From positions 12,874,501-12,938,500 of the forward strand of contig CM066916.1 in the NCBI GenBank assembly GCA_033964015.1: a stretch of 64,000 bases of DNA. Reading direction: 5' to 3'. Origin of the DNA: Scolanthus callimorphus (lineage: Eukaryota > Cnidaria > Anthozoa > Actiniaria > Edwardsiidae). The notes beneath the pieces are model-generated. The model was given only the letters and a program-made list of their open reading frames with translations. It did no database searches and was not told where the DNA came from. The position numbers were made by a program, and so were the translations under genes. Of this stretch, positions 12,060-23,980 are shown piece after piece (positions within the stretch are counted from its first letter, which is position 1; the number at the start of each line of letters is the position of its first letter).

Positions 12060-13974
12060 GCACTTCACACAGAAATATATGCCATTTGTGACCCCGCGAG
12101 CGAAAACATACCTAACGGAAGGAAGGAATCCATCGCTTGAGATAGGAGACAAGGTCGAAGTGAAGTATGCTGGATCCTGGCATCCAGCGGAAGTTCGGGA
12201 AAGATGGGAAAAAAGTCATGGAAAGGTAAGGAAATGAATAGAAAGTTGTGAACTTTGAACCAATACATTAATCGTAACAACAAACGGAAGCGTAAAAACT
12301 TCCCAGGCAATATGAAATGAAAGTTGCTATGTTCTCTATCTGACATTTTAAATGTACTCTTATTCCATTAACATACCCAAGAGAAATCAGGCACTCAAGG
12401 GCAAAACGCTTCAAGGAAGGCGAGACCTGCACCCAATCCGGATGTCACTCCAGACGAGCCTCAAGTTACACTCCACCCGTACGAGGAGTTTATCCAGAGC
12501 CAGGAAGAAATGGAGCGTATGTGGCAGATGAACCGGCAGCGTCAGCACAGGTCTACGACACCAGAACCGGGCCCTAGCAACTCTGAACTACAGCATCAAC
12601 TGGAGGAAAAAAGAAAAGAGTGTGTGGAGCTCACGAAACAGCTCAAGGAGAAAAATGCTGAGTTGACATCGCGAGATCAGGTATTTAACTGTAGTATAAT
12701 CGTGTTAGTTAGTTGTTTGTTGCTTAGTTCGAGTTGCGGGAAATTCGAGGTAGCCAAGTTCGAATTAACCAGTTTCTACTGTGTTTTTTTGTAGGCTTTT
12801 GACAGACTCGAAAGCAAGGTGGCATCGATGGAGGAAAGGTTTGGGAGAGTATTGGACAGAATAGCTGCTCGCCTGGATGTCATCGAAACTGCGACTACCG
12901 GTGCTGTAACTTCTGTTAATCCGAACCAGTTTCCAGATGTAAATGTAAGTTCGATCGGCTGTTATCAAAATCAAATTATTAATTAGGAAACCAGAACAAA
13001 AAATGGTCGCAAGGAAGTAAATCGCAAAGCAGAGCGCCAAAACAATAAATGTCCGTAATACTGACTCGGAGCTTAAAAACATGCACGCGCAGGTCTAAAT
13101 TTATTACGCAAACCATACGGAGGTCGATGTTACCATTAAATTTGTTTATTTACACGTCATTCCTTTTCTCTTTAACAGGAACCCGAGCCCCTTGCTGTGC
13201 TTGTGACTGATAGCGGATCATCTTCTTTACTCGACGAGATGCATACCATTGACATGACCGCCTTCAAGGAAATGTATACCGCCCCTTCGACCATCGCTGA
13301 CCGACCTCCGCCTTCTGACCAACCACGTGACGCTCCAACTGACTGTTCGACACCGCTCTCGTCCACACAGCGGCCATGCACGACAGCATCCGTCCCTGAC
13401 GACCTCATCAACAGCTGTGTTACACCGAGGAAAGTCACCGTCAGAGGGACCTTGGCTTCATCAAAGAATCGCCGGACTGCGCCAGAAAACTTCTGAAGTG
13501 CTTCTTTACCGACGAGGTGCTTTCGGTTTGCAACGTGGACGGCAACAGTGGGAAATCACAACTGGACCCGACAAAGTGAATGCTTTGAGGAGTAAGTAAT
13601 AAAGCTTTTGTTTAAAATACTTCTTGACGCTATATTTTGCATCGGAAACAGCAATTCGAAACTTTCGCTAAAAGTCAAAGTTACGCGGCCGCGTTTCACG
13701 GTAATCGGCAGGTCGTTGCCGAAACTTGATGACGACAAGGTGATTGATGGTGATTGTTAATGTTGTGTTTATTCTCATTACAGCCCTTATCTACAAGAGG
13801 TATCCACTAGGAGACTTCGAGAGCTTCGAGAAGTCTTGGAGATTATGCAAGAAAAACATCAACAGCAAGTGCCGTAGTCGGAAATATTATTCGTCACATA
13901 CACGCAGACAGAGGAGAACTGATCGGTCCGGTTTTATAATTCTCACAATGATAATATGGAAGGAAATTGTGTAA
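12060..13974 (+). CDS. BEN-domain protein with N-terminal Tudor/agenet-like module and coiled coil
   Basis: Five exons: 12060-12225, 12384-12680, 12795-12944, 13179-13591 and 13784-13974. Exon 1 encodes LEIGDKVEVKYAGSWHPAEV, an SH3-like Tudor/agenet-type stretch; the first in-frame ATG is 12079. Exons 2-3 carry a heptad coiled coil (LQHQLEEKRKECVELTKQL; FDRLESKVASMEERF). Exon 4 is a Ser/Thr/Pro-rich linker and then, shifted by one base, the BEN core: DCARKLLKCFFTDEVL, then NVDGNSGKSQLDPTK. Exon 5 completes it: TLIYKRYPLGDFESFEKSW. BEN domains bind DNA and chromatin partners, so a nuclear role is inferred. The frame needs one base at the G-run 13446-13448 and one at the A-run 13573-13575. With those bases the protein is about 400 residues and all phases agree. 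The exon 2 acceptor ('caagag') is the weakest boundary, and upstream exons may exist. Confidence 0.7.
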
Positions 13975-14282
13975 TTCAATGGTAATGGTAATTATTAGCG
14001 ACTTTTGTATTTGCAATTAGGAATTCATTTTGTACATAGAATAAGAATTAAGTATTGAGAGAAGTAAAACATGTGAATCCCAAGTACAAATACAGTTTGT
14101 GTTTTATTTAATAGTACTGTGGTGTCAAATTGCCAGTAGAGGGGGGGAAGTCGACTAAACTTGCCAATACGCTTCTTAACTGAGTTGCGCCTTTCGTCAA
14201 CGATAGTCGAGTTGATGATTCAATCGACTAGCTACGACATTGATCGCGAATTGCCGACTAAAATTGAACGCTTAGGTTGAGC

Positions 14283-14505
14283 ATTTGAACGGGCCATCGG
14301 AGAAAAATTGACGCTTTGTGAATGCGTTCGAACGGGCATGCGAGAAAAATTTGACGCTTTCCTAACGCGTTCGAACGGGCATGCGAGAAAAGTTGACGCT
14401 TTGCTAACGCGTTCGAACGGCCATGCGAAAAAAATTTGACGCTTTGCTAACGCGTTCGAACGTTTTGAAAGAGCGTTCGAACGGGCATTGAACGCTCATT
14501 GAACG
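14283..14505. repeat. 43-bp tandem repeat, about 4-5 copies
   Basis: Unit 'gaacgggcatgcgag', then 'aaaaatttgacgcttt' and 'cctaacgcgttc'. Each copy contains the palindrome 'ttcgaa' and several CpGs. Copies differ by small indels. The array runs into a 31-bp inverted match to exon 1 of the BEN gene at about 14530-14560. Confidence 0.7.
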
Positions 14506-15221
14506 CTTTGAGCAAGCGTTCAAAAAGACGTTAGGTATGTTTTCGCTCGCGGGGTCACATTTGTGAAAACGAGAAACCGGATGCTCAGAATAGAAGGAAA
14601 AGCGGGAAACTAGCACTCTGCCAAAGAGTGAAAGCAGGAGAAACCCTACTGCATTCCGCATTTGTCATGTGAATCACATTTATCATGCTGCAAAACAGGA
14701 TGTGATCCTGCACCGGTCGGGGAAAAGAGGTTCGAAAGCGCATTTTTCGTGCGGTTCCTAACGAGGTCTAAGTAATACTCCTATGTGTTATTTACTTGCT
14801 TTAGGTCTGTTCGTATAAGGAAAAATCTCGGCGTTGACCTTATTCTACTAATTCCTATCTCTACACACAGCCTTGCATGGGATCATTGTTGGTCTTGTTT
14901 GATTTCGCTTGTCTCTTTGGGAACCTGAATTACGTTACTCGGTATAACATAATTCCACTGGACCAGCTATTTCTGTTTTTTTTTTCCAAGCCTTACTCAC
15001 GATAGTCATGCCACTGTTCATTGACCCTGAGGGTAAAACTTGTTTAAGTATTCACTAAATCAGTTGGATAAAAGATGAATGTATTGTTACATACATTCCC
15101 CATGTGGAATTTTAGATTATTTGGCCACATTGGTGTATGGAGATCTTTTGCATTCCCACACTACAGGAAAATATTTTTTGTGATATTTGACTGACTTTTC
15201 ATAATAATGCTTTCTTTACAG

Positions 15222-16250
15222 AAATAGAAGGTTGGACAGCTGCCCTGACAATGCAGCTAATTTTAAAGGACAGGGGGCTGGAAGATAAACTGTTCTTCAA
15301 ATCATGTAAAGTAAGTAGCAGATTTTACAGTATTCCACAGTATAGTTGATGTTCGAAGGCCTAAATGAAACCTATTCTTTCACGTGGCGTCACAACTTTA
15401 TGTAAATTATACCGCCGCCATGTTGGTGTCCTTCTAGGTGTAATATAAACGCCATCTCTATAATCAAGTTCTATCTTTGTCGTGCGAATTTCTCAATTTA
15501 AATATGGATAAACCTTGAAAAAAAGATGTTTTGTTTGTTTTTTCCGATGGAGTCTCGAAAGCTGTGCCAGTGCTCTTTCAGTATGCTAAAGGGCTGGAGA
15601 GCCATGTAAAAACAAGATATTTGCAACAAAAAAAACGGTGATCGGAGTGGATCCAGCGTACATACCTAAAAGCGAATACAGCCCAGAATGCTTGCCTCCA
15701 GTTGAAATATCAGATTTGCTGAGCTACCTGGTGCTCGAGACAAGTTATTATACGAACAAACGGTTCAAGGCATTTAAGAGTTTGGAGGCTTTTAACCAAA
15801 TGGTCTCTAGTTTGTGATCTCGGTCATGGGCAAAATGATCGCCGCTAATAAATATGTGGTCGTGGGACGCGTGAGACACTCGCAAAGAATGAATGATCCA
15901 TTAGTTAACATTTGGATTACCAAAGAACAAGATCGAACAGTTTTTATCGGCTCATTGCTTAGGGTGTAAAGCCGGACTAGCAGAGGCATCCTCCTATATT
16001 GCTAGTGTCATGTTTTATTTGGAAGCAACCACGAGAATTGCAGGTCAAATGTACATGGCTTTTGCAGACTTACGTAAATGAGGTTCCTTATGCCAGAATA
16101 TAGGACATCGATTTCACGTCAGCCAAAAAGCTCAAGGAAAAGCTTGACGAGAAAATCGACAACTTAAATCCTACGGATGGTCAACAAACAGTTCCGAATT
16201 ACCAGGAGGCTTCATTTCCTGGGAGCGCTTCCTGCAAGAATTCCGTCCCG
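15222..16250 (+). pseudogene. YqaJ/SWIM-type element protein, degenerate
   Basis: An exon at 15222-15310 (acceptor 'ctttacag', donor 'gtaagtag') reads EIEGWTAALTMQLILKDRG. Downstream, in shifting frames, are IGVDPAYIPKSEYSPECLPP, KYVVVGRVRHSQRMNDPLVN, and HCLGCKAGLAEASSYIAS followed by VMFYLEATTRIAG. The latter resembles the SWIM zinc finger of multicopy animal proteins that also carry a YqaJ exonuclease domain. The expected final 'CSH' zinc ligands read 'SSY', and there are in-frame stops, so this copy looks dead. The YqaJ exonuclease core itself was not seen. Confidence 0.5.
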
Positions 16251-16251
16251 T

Positions 16252-17860
16252 CACAAAAATGAACAATCTATTTCGCAAACTAACTCAATGCATTATTAAA
16301 CCTGAGGCTCTGGGTTTAGTCCCTGATTATGCTGGCAAATTTGCGGATCAAAGCCGCTCAATGACTCTTTCCACATGGATCCTCACATTTGCTATGCCAC
16401 GCGTGCTTTCCACATCTACACGATCCAGTTGTGTCTTTCGTTTGGTGAATGCCAGTATCACTAGTTGGCATGATTAAGTCCAACACTTTCAGTTATCGCA
16501 AAACCACGATCGGCCATCACCATGTCTCCAGGAAATAAATGGTCAAGAAAACCACAGTTATCAGTAAGGTATTTATCTGAGGTCCTGCCTCCCATGCTTG
16601 TGATACATACGAAATAGTTCCTTGTGGTGTCACACCAATGAGTAATTTGATGGTGTTGTGGTGCTTATAACTCAAAAATATCACAGTTCTAGCTAAGAGA
16701 TTGCTTGTTTTTTTAATAAAAACCTCAAAGCAGTCTATCACCACTGTTACCTTCTTCCCAAAGGAATACAAAAACCACTGTGGCATTGTCCTCCATAACT
16801 GTCCTCTATCTGGCCAAGAAACCAATGGGGGAGATTAGTGTCCATAACATTTAGCCACGAAGACAATATCCTCGATACAGTTGACAGGGAAACTTGGAAG
16901 CGATAGACAAGGTATTGAAATGGGACATTGAATCTTAGTTTCCTTAAAACCAAAACAAATTCTTGGAAGCAGTCTAGTGAAAACGTTTTCCGTGTGACAA
17001 ACGGAGAAACATGCTCAAAAGCCACCATCAAAATCTCCCGTGAAGGCAGTCCCGTGTAAAATTGCACTTTATCGTACGAGTCAAAGAAATCTTCCGTCGG
17101 AGCGCTGTATCACCTCCGACTGAACATATAACTGAATTCATCGGTCTGGCAGGATGCATCGCGGGTTGCCGCATCGACATCCTATTCTGGCGACAACAGT
17201 CACAGAGGATTCTTCTCCCAATGGAGCATCGGTATTCGAAGACAAATTCTCCATATGTACTGAAAATGCTCCTCCGTTTTCTGTAGCTTCATTTACTGAA
17301 GTGTTTTCATCAATGATTAATCAAATGTTATTTCTCCGATGCGCCGGCCGCTATCATTCAAGCGTTTTCGCTTCTCAGCTGCTTCGAATTCAGCTCGCTC
17401 TTCCACACGCTGTCGTCTTTACTCGTTCAGCTTTTTCTGCAGCGATATCATGGTCTTTCTCTCTATATTTCTTCTTTCCAAGACTTTCTGTCGGTATCCA
17501 ACCAACATGGAATCGGCCCCAGACACAAAATGTTTTGAACAAACACACTCAGTATCTAGCACATACTTGGTCTTGGTATCTCCGCGGCTGATCGCTGAAA
17601 TCCACCCGTTTCTCCTCGCTAACGTGAGTTCTTCGTGTTCTGCCCCTTGATTAACGATCACCTTTGGTATACAAAAGCATCTTATATCTTTATCCCTTCC
17701 GCTTTTGCTAGAACAGCCAGAAAAAAACGCACAGAACCATAGTTCGATTCTCACATGTTTGTCTCTTCGCGTCTCCTTTGATGACACTCGAGGGACGCCA
17801 ACATTCCGGATAGTAACCGTTGTCAAGGACATGGCCACGTGGGTGAAAGCCAATAATCAT
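16252..17860 (-). pseudogene. THAP-domain DDE transposase (DDE_Tnp_4 type), degenerate
   Basis: Minus-strand order: a THAP zinc finger at about 17740-17560 (CAFFSGCSSKSGRDKD, FCIPKVIVNQGAEH, CSKHFVSG; C2CH), a coiled linker, then the transposase. The latter shows [32 protein letters not shown] (first Asp), [28 protein letters not shown] (second Asp) and [14 protein letters not shown] (Glu region). The frame breaks at 16591-16593, where one C (G on the coding strand) is short, and stops follow the last blocks. It once moved a cut-and-paste DNA transposon; this copy is unlikely to be active. Terminal inverted repeats were not identified. Confidence 0.7.
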
Positions 17861-17973
17861 TTAATAGCCTCAGCCACCAATTTCTCAGCAAGAAAACTAC
17901 CGAGTCAGAGAAAGTATCCATTTCCATCGGTTGATGAAGTGAACATGATATCTTTTTTATTGAATTTGGTAAC

Positions 17974-18211
17974 TTAAAGGGGCACTTGCACGCTTTCCTG
18001 ACAAGCAAATAATTCAAATCCAATTCCATCCTCTTGATAATAGATAAAAACACTATAGATTTGTATTGATGTAACAGTTAAAGGGTAATATAACAAACCT
18101 GGACTGTTATTTAGGTTATTCCCGGTAAACATAAATTTATTTTTGGTGATTAGAATTGGACCTATTTTTGGACAGGTTGTTCAAAAATTAAGCATGCGAG
18201 TGCCCCTTTAA
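17974..18211. mobile_element. TTAA-flanked MITE (piggyBac-like ends)
   Basis: Left end 'TTAA-aggggcacttgca', right end 'tgcgagtgcccct-TTAA'. The ends are inverted copies of 13 bp with one mismatch. Both are bounded by TTAA, the target duplication expected of piggyBac-type insertion. There is no coding capacity. It lies just outside the THAP-DDE relic. Confidence 0.65.
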
Positions 18212-18251
18212 GTATAGAACTTCGTTTTTAATATTTATGCATTAAGTCTAC

Positions 18252-18326
18252 TCTAAATTTGTCTTATAATATCAGGTCTAAATTGGTCTTATAATATCAA
18301 GTCTAAATTTGTCTTATAATATCAAG
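18252..18326. repeat. 25-bp tandem repeat, three copies
   Basis: Three adjacent copies of 'tctaaatttgtcttataata' plus 'tcaag', with one or two substitutions each. Confidence 0.85.
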
Positions 18327-18329
18327 TCT

Positions 18330-19400
18330 TTAACTTGACAACCCTTTCCTTACAACCATTTCTGAAATTGCCAAAATGCACTGAAAGGCTCCAATTTAAA
18401 AAGTCTCATCACTTTTTAATGGGTAAAATTTACAGGGAGGGGAATATGTCAATGACTTTAATAAGATATCCGCGCCTGATTTGATCAAGGACCCTGAGTG
18501 AGCTTGACTCTCTCTGCTCATTGCAGCAGAGGGGAAAGTTGTCTACACCTGGCTATAGTATTGTTACTGGCAACATTTTACATTTTAAACATGGAATACA
18601 CGCCAGGTTCAGAGAATATTTATGCTTTTTTGGAGGCAGTTATCCTGAACAATTTATACTTAGTGAAAAAGAGGATTTCTGCTCAAAATTAATAATGGAA
18701 TTAGGACTTGAGTTATAGAATGGTTTCCATTAACTTGTTTTGCACGCTGATATGCGTCGGCTCGATTGTCTATGAAGCATGAAGGAACTCCTCATATATG
18801 ACCCCTCATATGTATTACTCAATATATACCTTCTTTATTAATAAAAGCAACATCATAGTGTTTTCTGAAACGTGAGAAATTTTATATTATAGATTTTACA
18901 GAAACTGTTGGGTTCATCCTGATACATCCTGATTACAACCAACATGAGTGTTTTTGTATGTTGAAGCGTGAGCTCATCCAATAAGCACTGGACGGAAGAA
19001 GAGAAGCGTATTGGAAAAACATAAAAGATAAGGGGTCTACAAATGTTACTAAGCAGAAAGATGCCTCGCAGTACTGCGGTTCCCAATAAAATCAAGCATA
19101 AGAATAAACACACAGAAAAACACAAGTAAGCTTACAACAGTTATTTGAAATTGCCTATAACTTCACTGATCGCATATCAATGACGGTAGGCACCATTTTA
19201 TTGAAAGTACCATTATGACTGTGCTGTTGGGTGATGAATATTTTCGGAACTGCACATTGTCAAAGTAAAGGTGCTGACTATCATTAAACCAGAATGGTTT
19301 CCCTGGAATTTTTTTGAAGAAAGTATTTATATTCACTTATATTTAAGGTTGTCTTAAATGACATGAGGAATGATGAGGAAAAATCAGGATGGAATGTGAT
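18330..19400. other. No gene recognised
   Basis: Short frames only. A segment near 19326-19370 ('ttaaggttgtcttaaatgac') recurs at about 23880-23910, so part of this stretch is dispersed repeat. Confidence 0.3.
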
Positions 19401-19404
19401 CTGC

Positions 19405-19972
19405 CCATGCACTATGTGCTATCAAGCCATGAATTTTGAGTTAAAACTCATTGTCAATGCTGTTTTCCTTAGAGGAACTGCTAATCTGTTATAATTTATC
19501 ACAACAGTGATTATTACAGACTTATGTTATGCACCTCCAGCACAATTATGATTAGTGGTCCTGTTTCACTCACACAAAAAGGACTCCAGCAGGCATTATT
19601 TGGACACTTATGCCATCCCAAGATCACCAATCTTCTTCATGAATTAAATACAGGAAGGAAAGGTTCTCCTTTGTTGGAGATATAAGCTTTAGTACCACAA
19701 AAGTAATTTTCCCAAATATAGAATTTACATGTACTGTATGTTACAGTTAACTTTCTTCCAGTAGTTTCCGACGCGTTTTTGATGTAAAATCGGAGCATCT
19801 CGTTGAAAATGTATTTTCGGCTGATGTGTAAGTAATTATCAGTTATCATTGTCTTATACAATTCCCGCCAGAGGTCTAAACAACTTGTGATTGGCTCTTA
19901 GCTCTATATGATCTGCTCAGAGATATTGTTCGCATAGAATGCCCAGGGGCATTACTTTTATTCCTTTTCAGC
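19405..19972. repeat. Dispersed repeat of about 0.55 kb, copy 1 (partner 26504-27051)
   Basis: Starts 'catgcactatgtgctat' and ends 'aggggcattacttttattc'. It matches the second copy nearly throughout with small indels. Neither copy has a convincing coding frame. Family unknown; it could be a non-autonomous element. Confidence 0.75.
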
Positions 19973-20282
19973 CAACATGGCAGATCTACAGTCTTAACCG
20001 GAAGAATCATCCAAAGAGAAAACCGAAGAGGTCCTTCTGTTGGACTCCAAGGACACATACAGGGTACGAAGATGTGAAGTCAGGCGTCATGTGCTGCGTC
20101 ACTAGGACGTCCATAATGTAATGTAATAAACAAACAAACAGACCAAACACGCCATACCTAGCTGCGTGATATCACATTTACTCATTAAAGGCCTTTCAGC
20201 CAAGCTGAACTGACAACGTGAATAGAGATAATAAACGCAGTTATAGCAAGTGTCTGGAGAAAACTATTTGCCTTGGTACAAA

Positions 20283-21821
20283 AGATCATTATGAAATGCC
20301 GCCTCAAACGTGCGGTCAATCGCTTATAATCTAAGCATGGTCGTCTTCGAAGTCTCCTCCTTGGAACAAGCAGATTAAGCCAACCCCTGTGAACCCTCGC
20401 CTGACTAGCCAGAAGAGTTTATATTTATATTTTAAGTTTATATTTTTTCGTAAAATATGTATTTTAGATAAGTTTTGATTGTAACTTAGGATATGTCTAT
20501 TGAAATAAAGATTATTATCATTATCTATTATTAAGACATGCGTCCTACGAAACATAGGACCTCTAGTGCACTCCAGAGGCTTGGTTCGCTTGAAACTGCG
20601 GGTTTCGCGCTCAAAATGCAACACATTTCTACACCTGCATTCCCCCAGACACACCTGGACACACAAACCATGCGCCCGCCGTGCCACCAGAAACATCAGG
20701 CGTGACTTTAACAACTTACAAAACGGGCTATGAGCAAATCTGCTCAGCTCTTCCATCGCTCCCGAAGAATGGATTGCACGATAAGAACATTTGATAGGGT
20801 CAATGTATTTTCACACAACAAATGGGGAGAGTCTTTTCAACATCTGGAAAGTCTTACACTTCACGGGCGTCTCCTGGCCAATAAATCATCGCGCTCCACG
20901 GCAATAAGAAGAAGGAGCTAGTGGACATTATAATTCGGGTCTCTCAAATTCAAGATGGCGATTATTTGTTGTTGTTTGTCGTCACGGATTATCTAGCTAA
21001 GAGAAAGGCCATGATACAAGGTAACGCTCGAGACCTGGAAAAACGTAGAGTTTTATCAAATTTACCCAGCTTGTTGAAAAGATGTGTTATGATGCTTGTA
21101 TACCAAGCCCAGAACTCTGTGTGGTATATTCGGATATATTTCATGCTGAGAGACGATATGACACTAGACAATGTTTCATTAAATGTTTACGAAGAGGCCG
21201 ATTGTGAGGGTGTTGCTGACGTCATCGGAATGGATGTGACCAAGGAAAAGAAACGATCAGTAAAGGGCTTGTGTACACGTTCGCCTAAGAAAGTGCTTTC
21301 GTTGCAGGAGTTGGCGTACTCCCAAGCGTTACGTTCTACATGTACTTTGCCGCATTTAGAGTCTACAGCTTCTAATAAGTTAGTAGAGCTGCTTCAGTCT
21401 TTTGGGTCTAGGGTTCTTAGACTCGAGGAGGTAGTTTCTAAGCTTGAAAAGTCTTATGCGGAGCCAGATTTAAATGTAAGGTCTTATTCGTGAATTTTCG
21501 TCGTTCAAATGCGAAATATCTAATTCAATTGTGAGTACTTTGAAACACGAGCTGTCTGTTACTATAGAAGGCTCACGAGGTTTGGCGTAATAATCTGAGA
21601 AGTGGGTACAGAAATGAAAGTCACATACTCGATCCACGATTCAGAAAAAAACAATGGTTTAATAATAATTGTCATGTTTTCGGGAAAAAAATGCGTGCTG
21701 TGGGTTGTTTCATTTCTAAATATCCGGACGAAACGTAATTACGGGACCGGTGTTTTAGTTTAAACAAAGATTATAAGCGATTGAACGCACGTCTGAGGCG
21801 GCAATTTCATAATGATTTCTT
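20283..21821. mobile_element. 1.5-kb segment bounded by inverted repeats of about 50 bp
   Basis: The left end contains 'atcattatgaaatgccgcct', then 'caaacgtgcggtcaatcgct', then 'tataatct'. The right end (about 21769-21821) is its reverse complement with roughly four differences and one indel. The segment contains the 203-codon ORF at 20885-21493. This geometry suggests a DNA-transposon-like unit, but no DDE motif is visible and a clear target-site duplication was not found. Nested insertion is possible: 20440-20525 looks like a LINE 3' end ('gaaataaagattattatcat'). Confidence 0.5.
20885..21493 (+). CDS. Unknown ORF with C-terminal coiled coil, inside the inverted-repeat unit
   Basis: An open frame runs from the stop at 20882 to 21493. 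It opens IIALHGNKKKELVDIIIRVS, then QIQDGDYLLLFVVTDYLA. It ends in a predicted coiled coil (LQSFGSRVLRLEEVVSKLEK). No ATG stands near the start, so it is probably an exon. A good donor ('tttaaat|gtaagg') at about 21473 would end it before the listed stop. Not recognised; a retroelement ORF1 or a transposon-borne protein are both possible. Confidence 0.4.
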   Translation: MIALHGNKKKELVDIIIRVSQIQDGDYLLLFVVTDYLAKRKAMIQGNARDLEKRRVLSNLPSLLKRCVMMLVYQAQNSVWYIRIYFMLRDDMTLDNVSLNVYEEADCEGVADVIGMDVTKEKKRSVKGLCTRSPKKVLSLQELAYSQALRSTCTLPHLESTASNKLVELLQSFGSRVLRLEEVVSKLEKSYAEPDLNVRSYS

Positions 21822-22089
21822 GAATTCCGTTAAAGGTTCTAATGAGATTTCTTCTATCGTGTAAGAAACGATATCTGGATGCGCCTATTTCACATAAAAA
21901 TTGCGTAGGTGGCTCTTAAACTAAAGATAAGAAAGCTAGTGCACGGAATCTGATAAACAATGAAGTAATAACGCTTGCGGTAGTGCTTGGCTCCTTTTTG
22001 TTAGGCATTTTAACATCGTGCTTTCGTTAGGAATTTTTCCTGTTAGTTAATAGATTGGACCCTGGAACCTTTAGGGGTATTTATATCAG

Positions 22090-22660
22090 TAGTTGTTTAG
22101 GGACATTTTTTACTTTAGTCTACGTTTCATTAGGGTTTTGGAAGAAAATGCCCTTATGAATAATAATCAGATCGGTTTCCACAAGGGTTCAGGTTTCATT
22201 TTACCCGAGTCGGAGTCAGGCCTTCAGCGTTGTCTCAATAGATTGGCTCTTTTCCCAAGCACTGGAAGCTAAGCGTTACTATGAAGAAATCGAAAGTGTA
22301 GGTTTTAGTATGCATGCTCATGGGTGTCATTTTGTAAATGAAATAATTTTTTAAAGTGCGCGAAAGTAACTACTCTCTCAGAGGAACCAATATTCTGAAA
22401 CTCATGAACCGAACACTACTACACATGGCCTTCACTCTTTCAAATATCTTGATACTTTTAGAATTGAGACATCTCTAGCTTCTTTCAAGAAAAGAATTGT
22501 GATGTCTGAATTACATCTTAATTGTATTTGTAATTTTAATTGTAATCTTAAGTATGTGTAATTAGTATGTTCGGAGATTTAGCTTTCCAGCTATCGAAAA
22601 TTCGAGGTAAAATAAAGTTATGTATGTATGTATACATGTATGGATGTCCACACTTGTTTT
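22090..22660 (+). mobile_element. LINE remnant with TATG microsatellite tail
   Basis: Broken frames show NNNQIGFHKGSGF, which resembles the 'QxGF-KG' block of LINE reverse transcriptases. The block near 22440-22545 reads TSLASFKKRIVMSELHL, an RT C-terminal pattern. A 3' tail ends in 'tatgtatgtatgtat'. A further fragment at 22680-22730 encodes ALECVKHYTYLGI, another conserved RT-tail motif. Heavily decayed. Confidence 0.5.
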
Positions 22661-23086
22661 CTCTTTGATCTTTCAGTGGCCAGGCTTTAGAGTGTGTGAA
22701 ACATTATACGTATCTTGGTATTGTAACTGCCAAATATTGTTTTGATATTCTTGAGCGTTTTAATGCGATGGTTCGAGATGCTGAAGAATCTAATATTTGT
22801 GTCTGATTAAGCCTTTTGTAAGTTGGTTTCGCACTTGTATATTTGTTAGTGTTTCCTATGTACCGTGTGATCTGCCTCTCAGCTTCTTCAAAAAATGTTA
22901 ACTACAATATTGTTACAAAGGTAGTTTTAGTAGTTTGAGCATTTAATTTTGTAGTCCCCTCAGAAAGCATTTAAGGGAATTCCCATTCACGTCACCCCAT
23001 GATTCTAGCACTTAATGTCATGTATGTGCCAAATTTGGCGTTGTGATGGATTAAAGTTTATTATTATATATTATAACATAGCTACG

Positions 23087-23346
23087 ATATAACGCGCGCT
23101 CTGATTGGTCCAAATCTATGCTCTATTACACCGATAAAGTAATGGTTCTCCCCCGCTATATCATAAAAGCATTAGAGCACAACTTTCTATGACTTTATCG
23201 GCAAATAGAGCACTTGTGATGTTAGGAGAGACACTCGAAACGATTTCAAATCACTCGCCTCGTGATTTTACGTTCTCGTGTCTCAACCATATCACCGTGC
23301 TCTATTGCACCGATAAAGTCATAGAAAGTTGTGCTCTAATGCTTAA
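23087..23346. mobile_element. Fold-back MITE, copy 1 (partner 42231-42504)
   Basis: Contains the inverted pair 'agcattagagcacaacttt'...'aaagttgtgctctaatgct' and a further inverted 'ctctatt-caccgataaagt' motif. It recurs with good identity at 42231-42504. No coding capacity. Confidence 0.7.
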
Positions 23347-23980
23347 TTAAGGAAGCATTCTCAGAATACTTGTGTTAGATCCAGTTCTTAATTATAGAGA
23401 AGAACTAGTGGAAAATAGAGACACTAATATATCTATATCTGGAATTGCTATTTAAGTTACGGCATCATGGGTTATACCGTAGATCTTGCACGCCGCTTAT
23501 GCCTACAACTAGTAACATTTTCAGTCCAGCAGAACACTGCCACACTTATACCAAAAGATGACCAGACATTTAGTAGATGAGTACGAAGATTGCTTTTGGT
23601 CTTCGGTGCCTCCAAGGCCCGAAGACTATTGTCATCGTCGGCGAAAAATCTGTCCGTGATTAACCACATCACCAACGAGCTGCACAGGTGACTCTACGTC
23701 GCAAGGGATCGAGGCTAACTCCCATAATTACAGCAACACGGGTACGATTTCATGTGTTTTTCGAGTGGGTATCACCTATTTTCTCTACATGCTTTTACTT
23801 TTAAGCTTGCTGAAACCACCAGGTGAGTCTTTTTTTTTTCAGTAGAAAAACTAAATAAAATAGTTTATATTTATATTCACTTATACTTAAGGTTGTCTTA
23901 AATGACATTATCCTATTGACAGAACAGGTTCCTGCAGAAATTCGGGCGCGTTTATTACACTCTTGCTCCCTTTAATTAAA

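Noticed and set aside
17062..17650. Plus-strand frames of 103-145 codons
   Set aside because: Antisense to the THAP and linker region of the minus-strand transposase.
20331..20756. 141-codon minus-strand protein
   Set aside because: It reads backwards through a LINE-like 3' tail ('gaaataaagattattatcat' on the plus strand) and lacks any domain.
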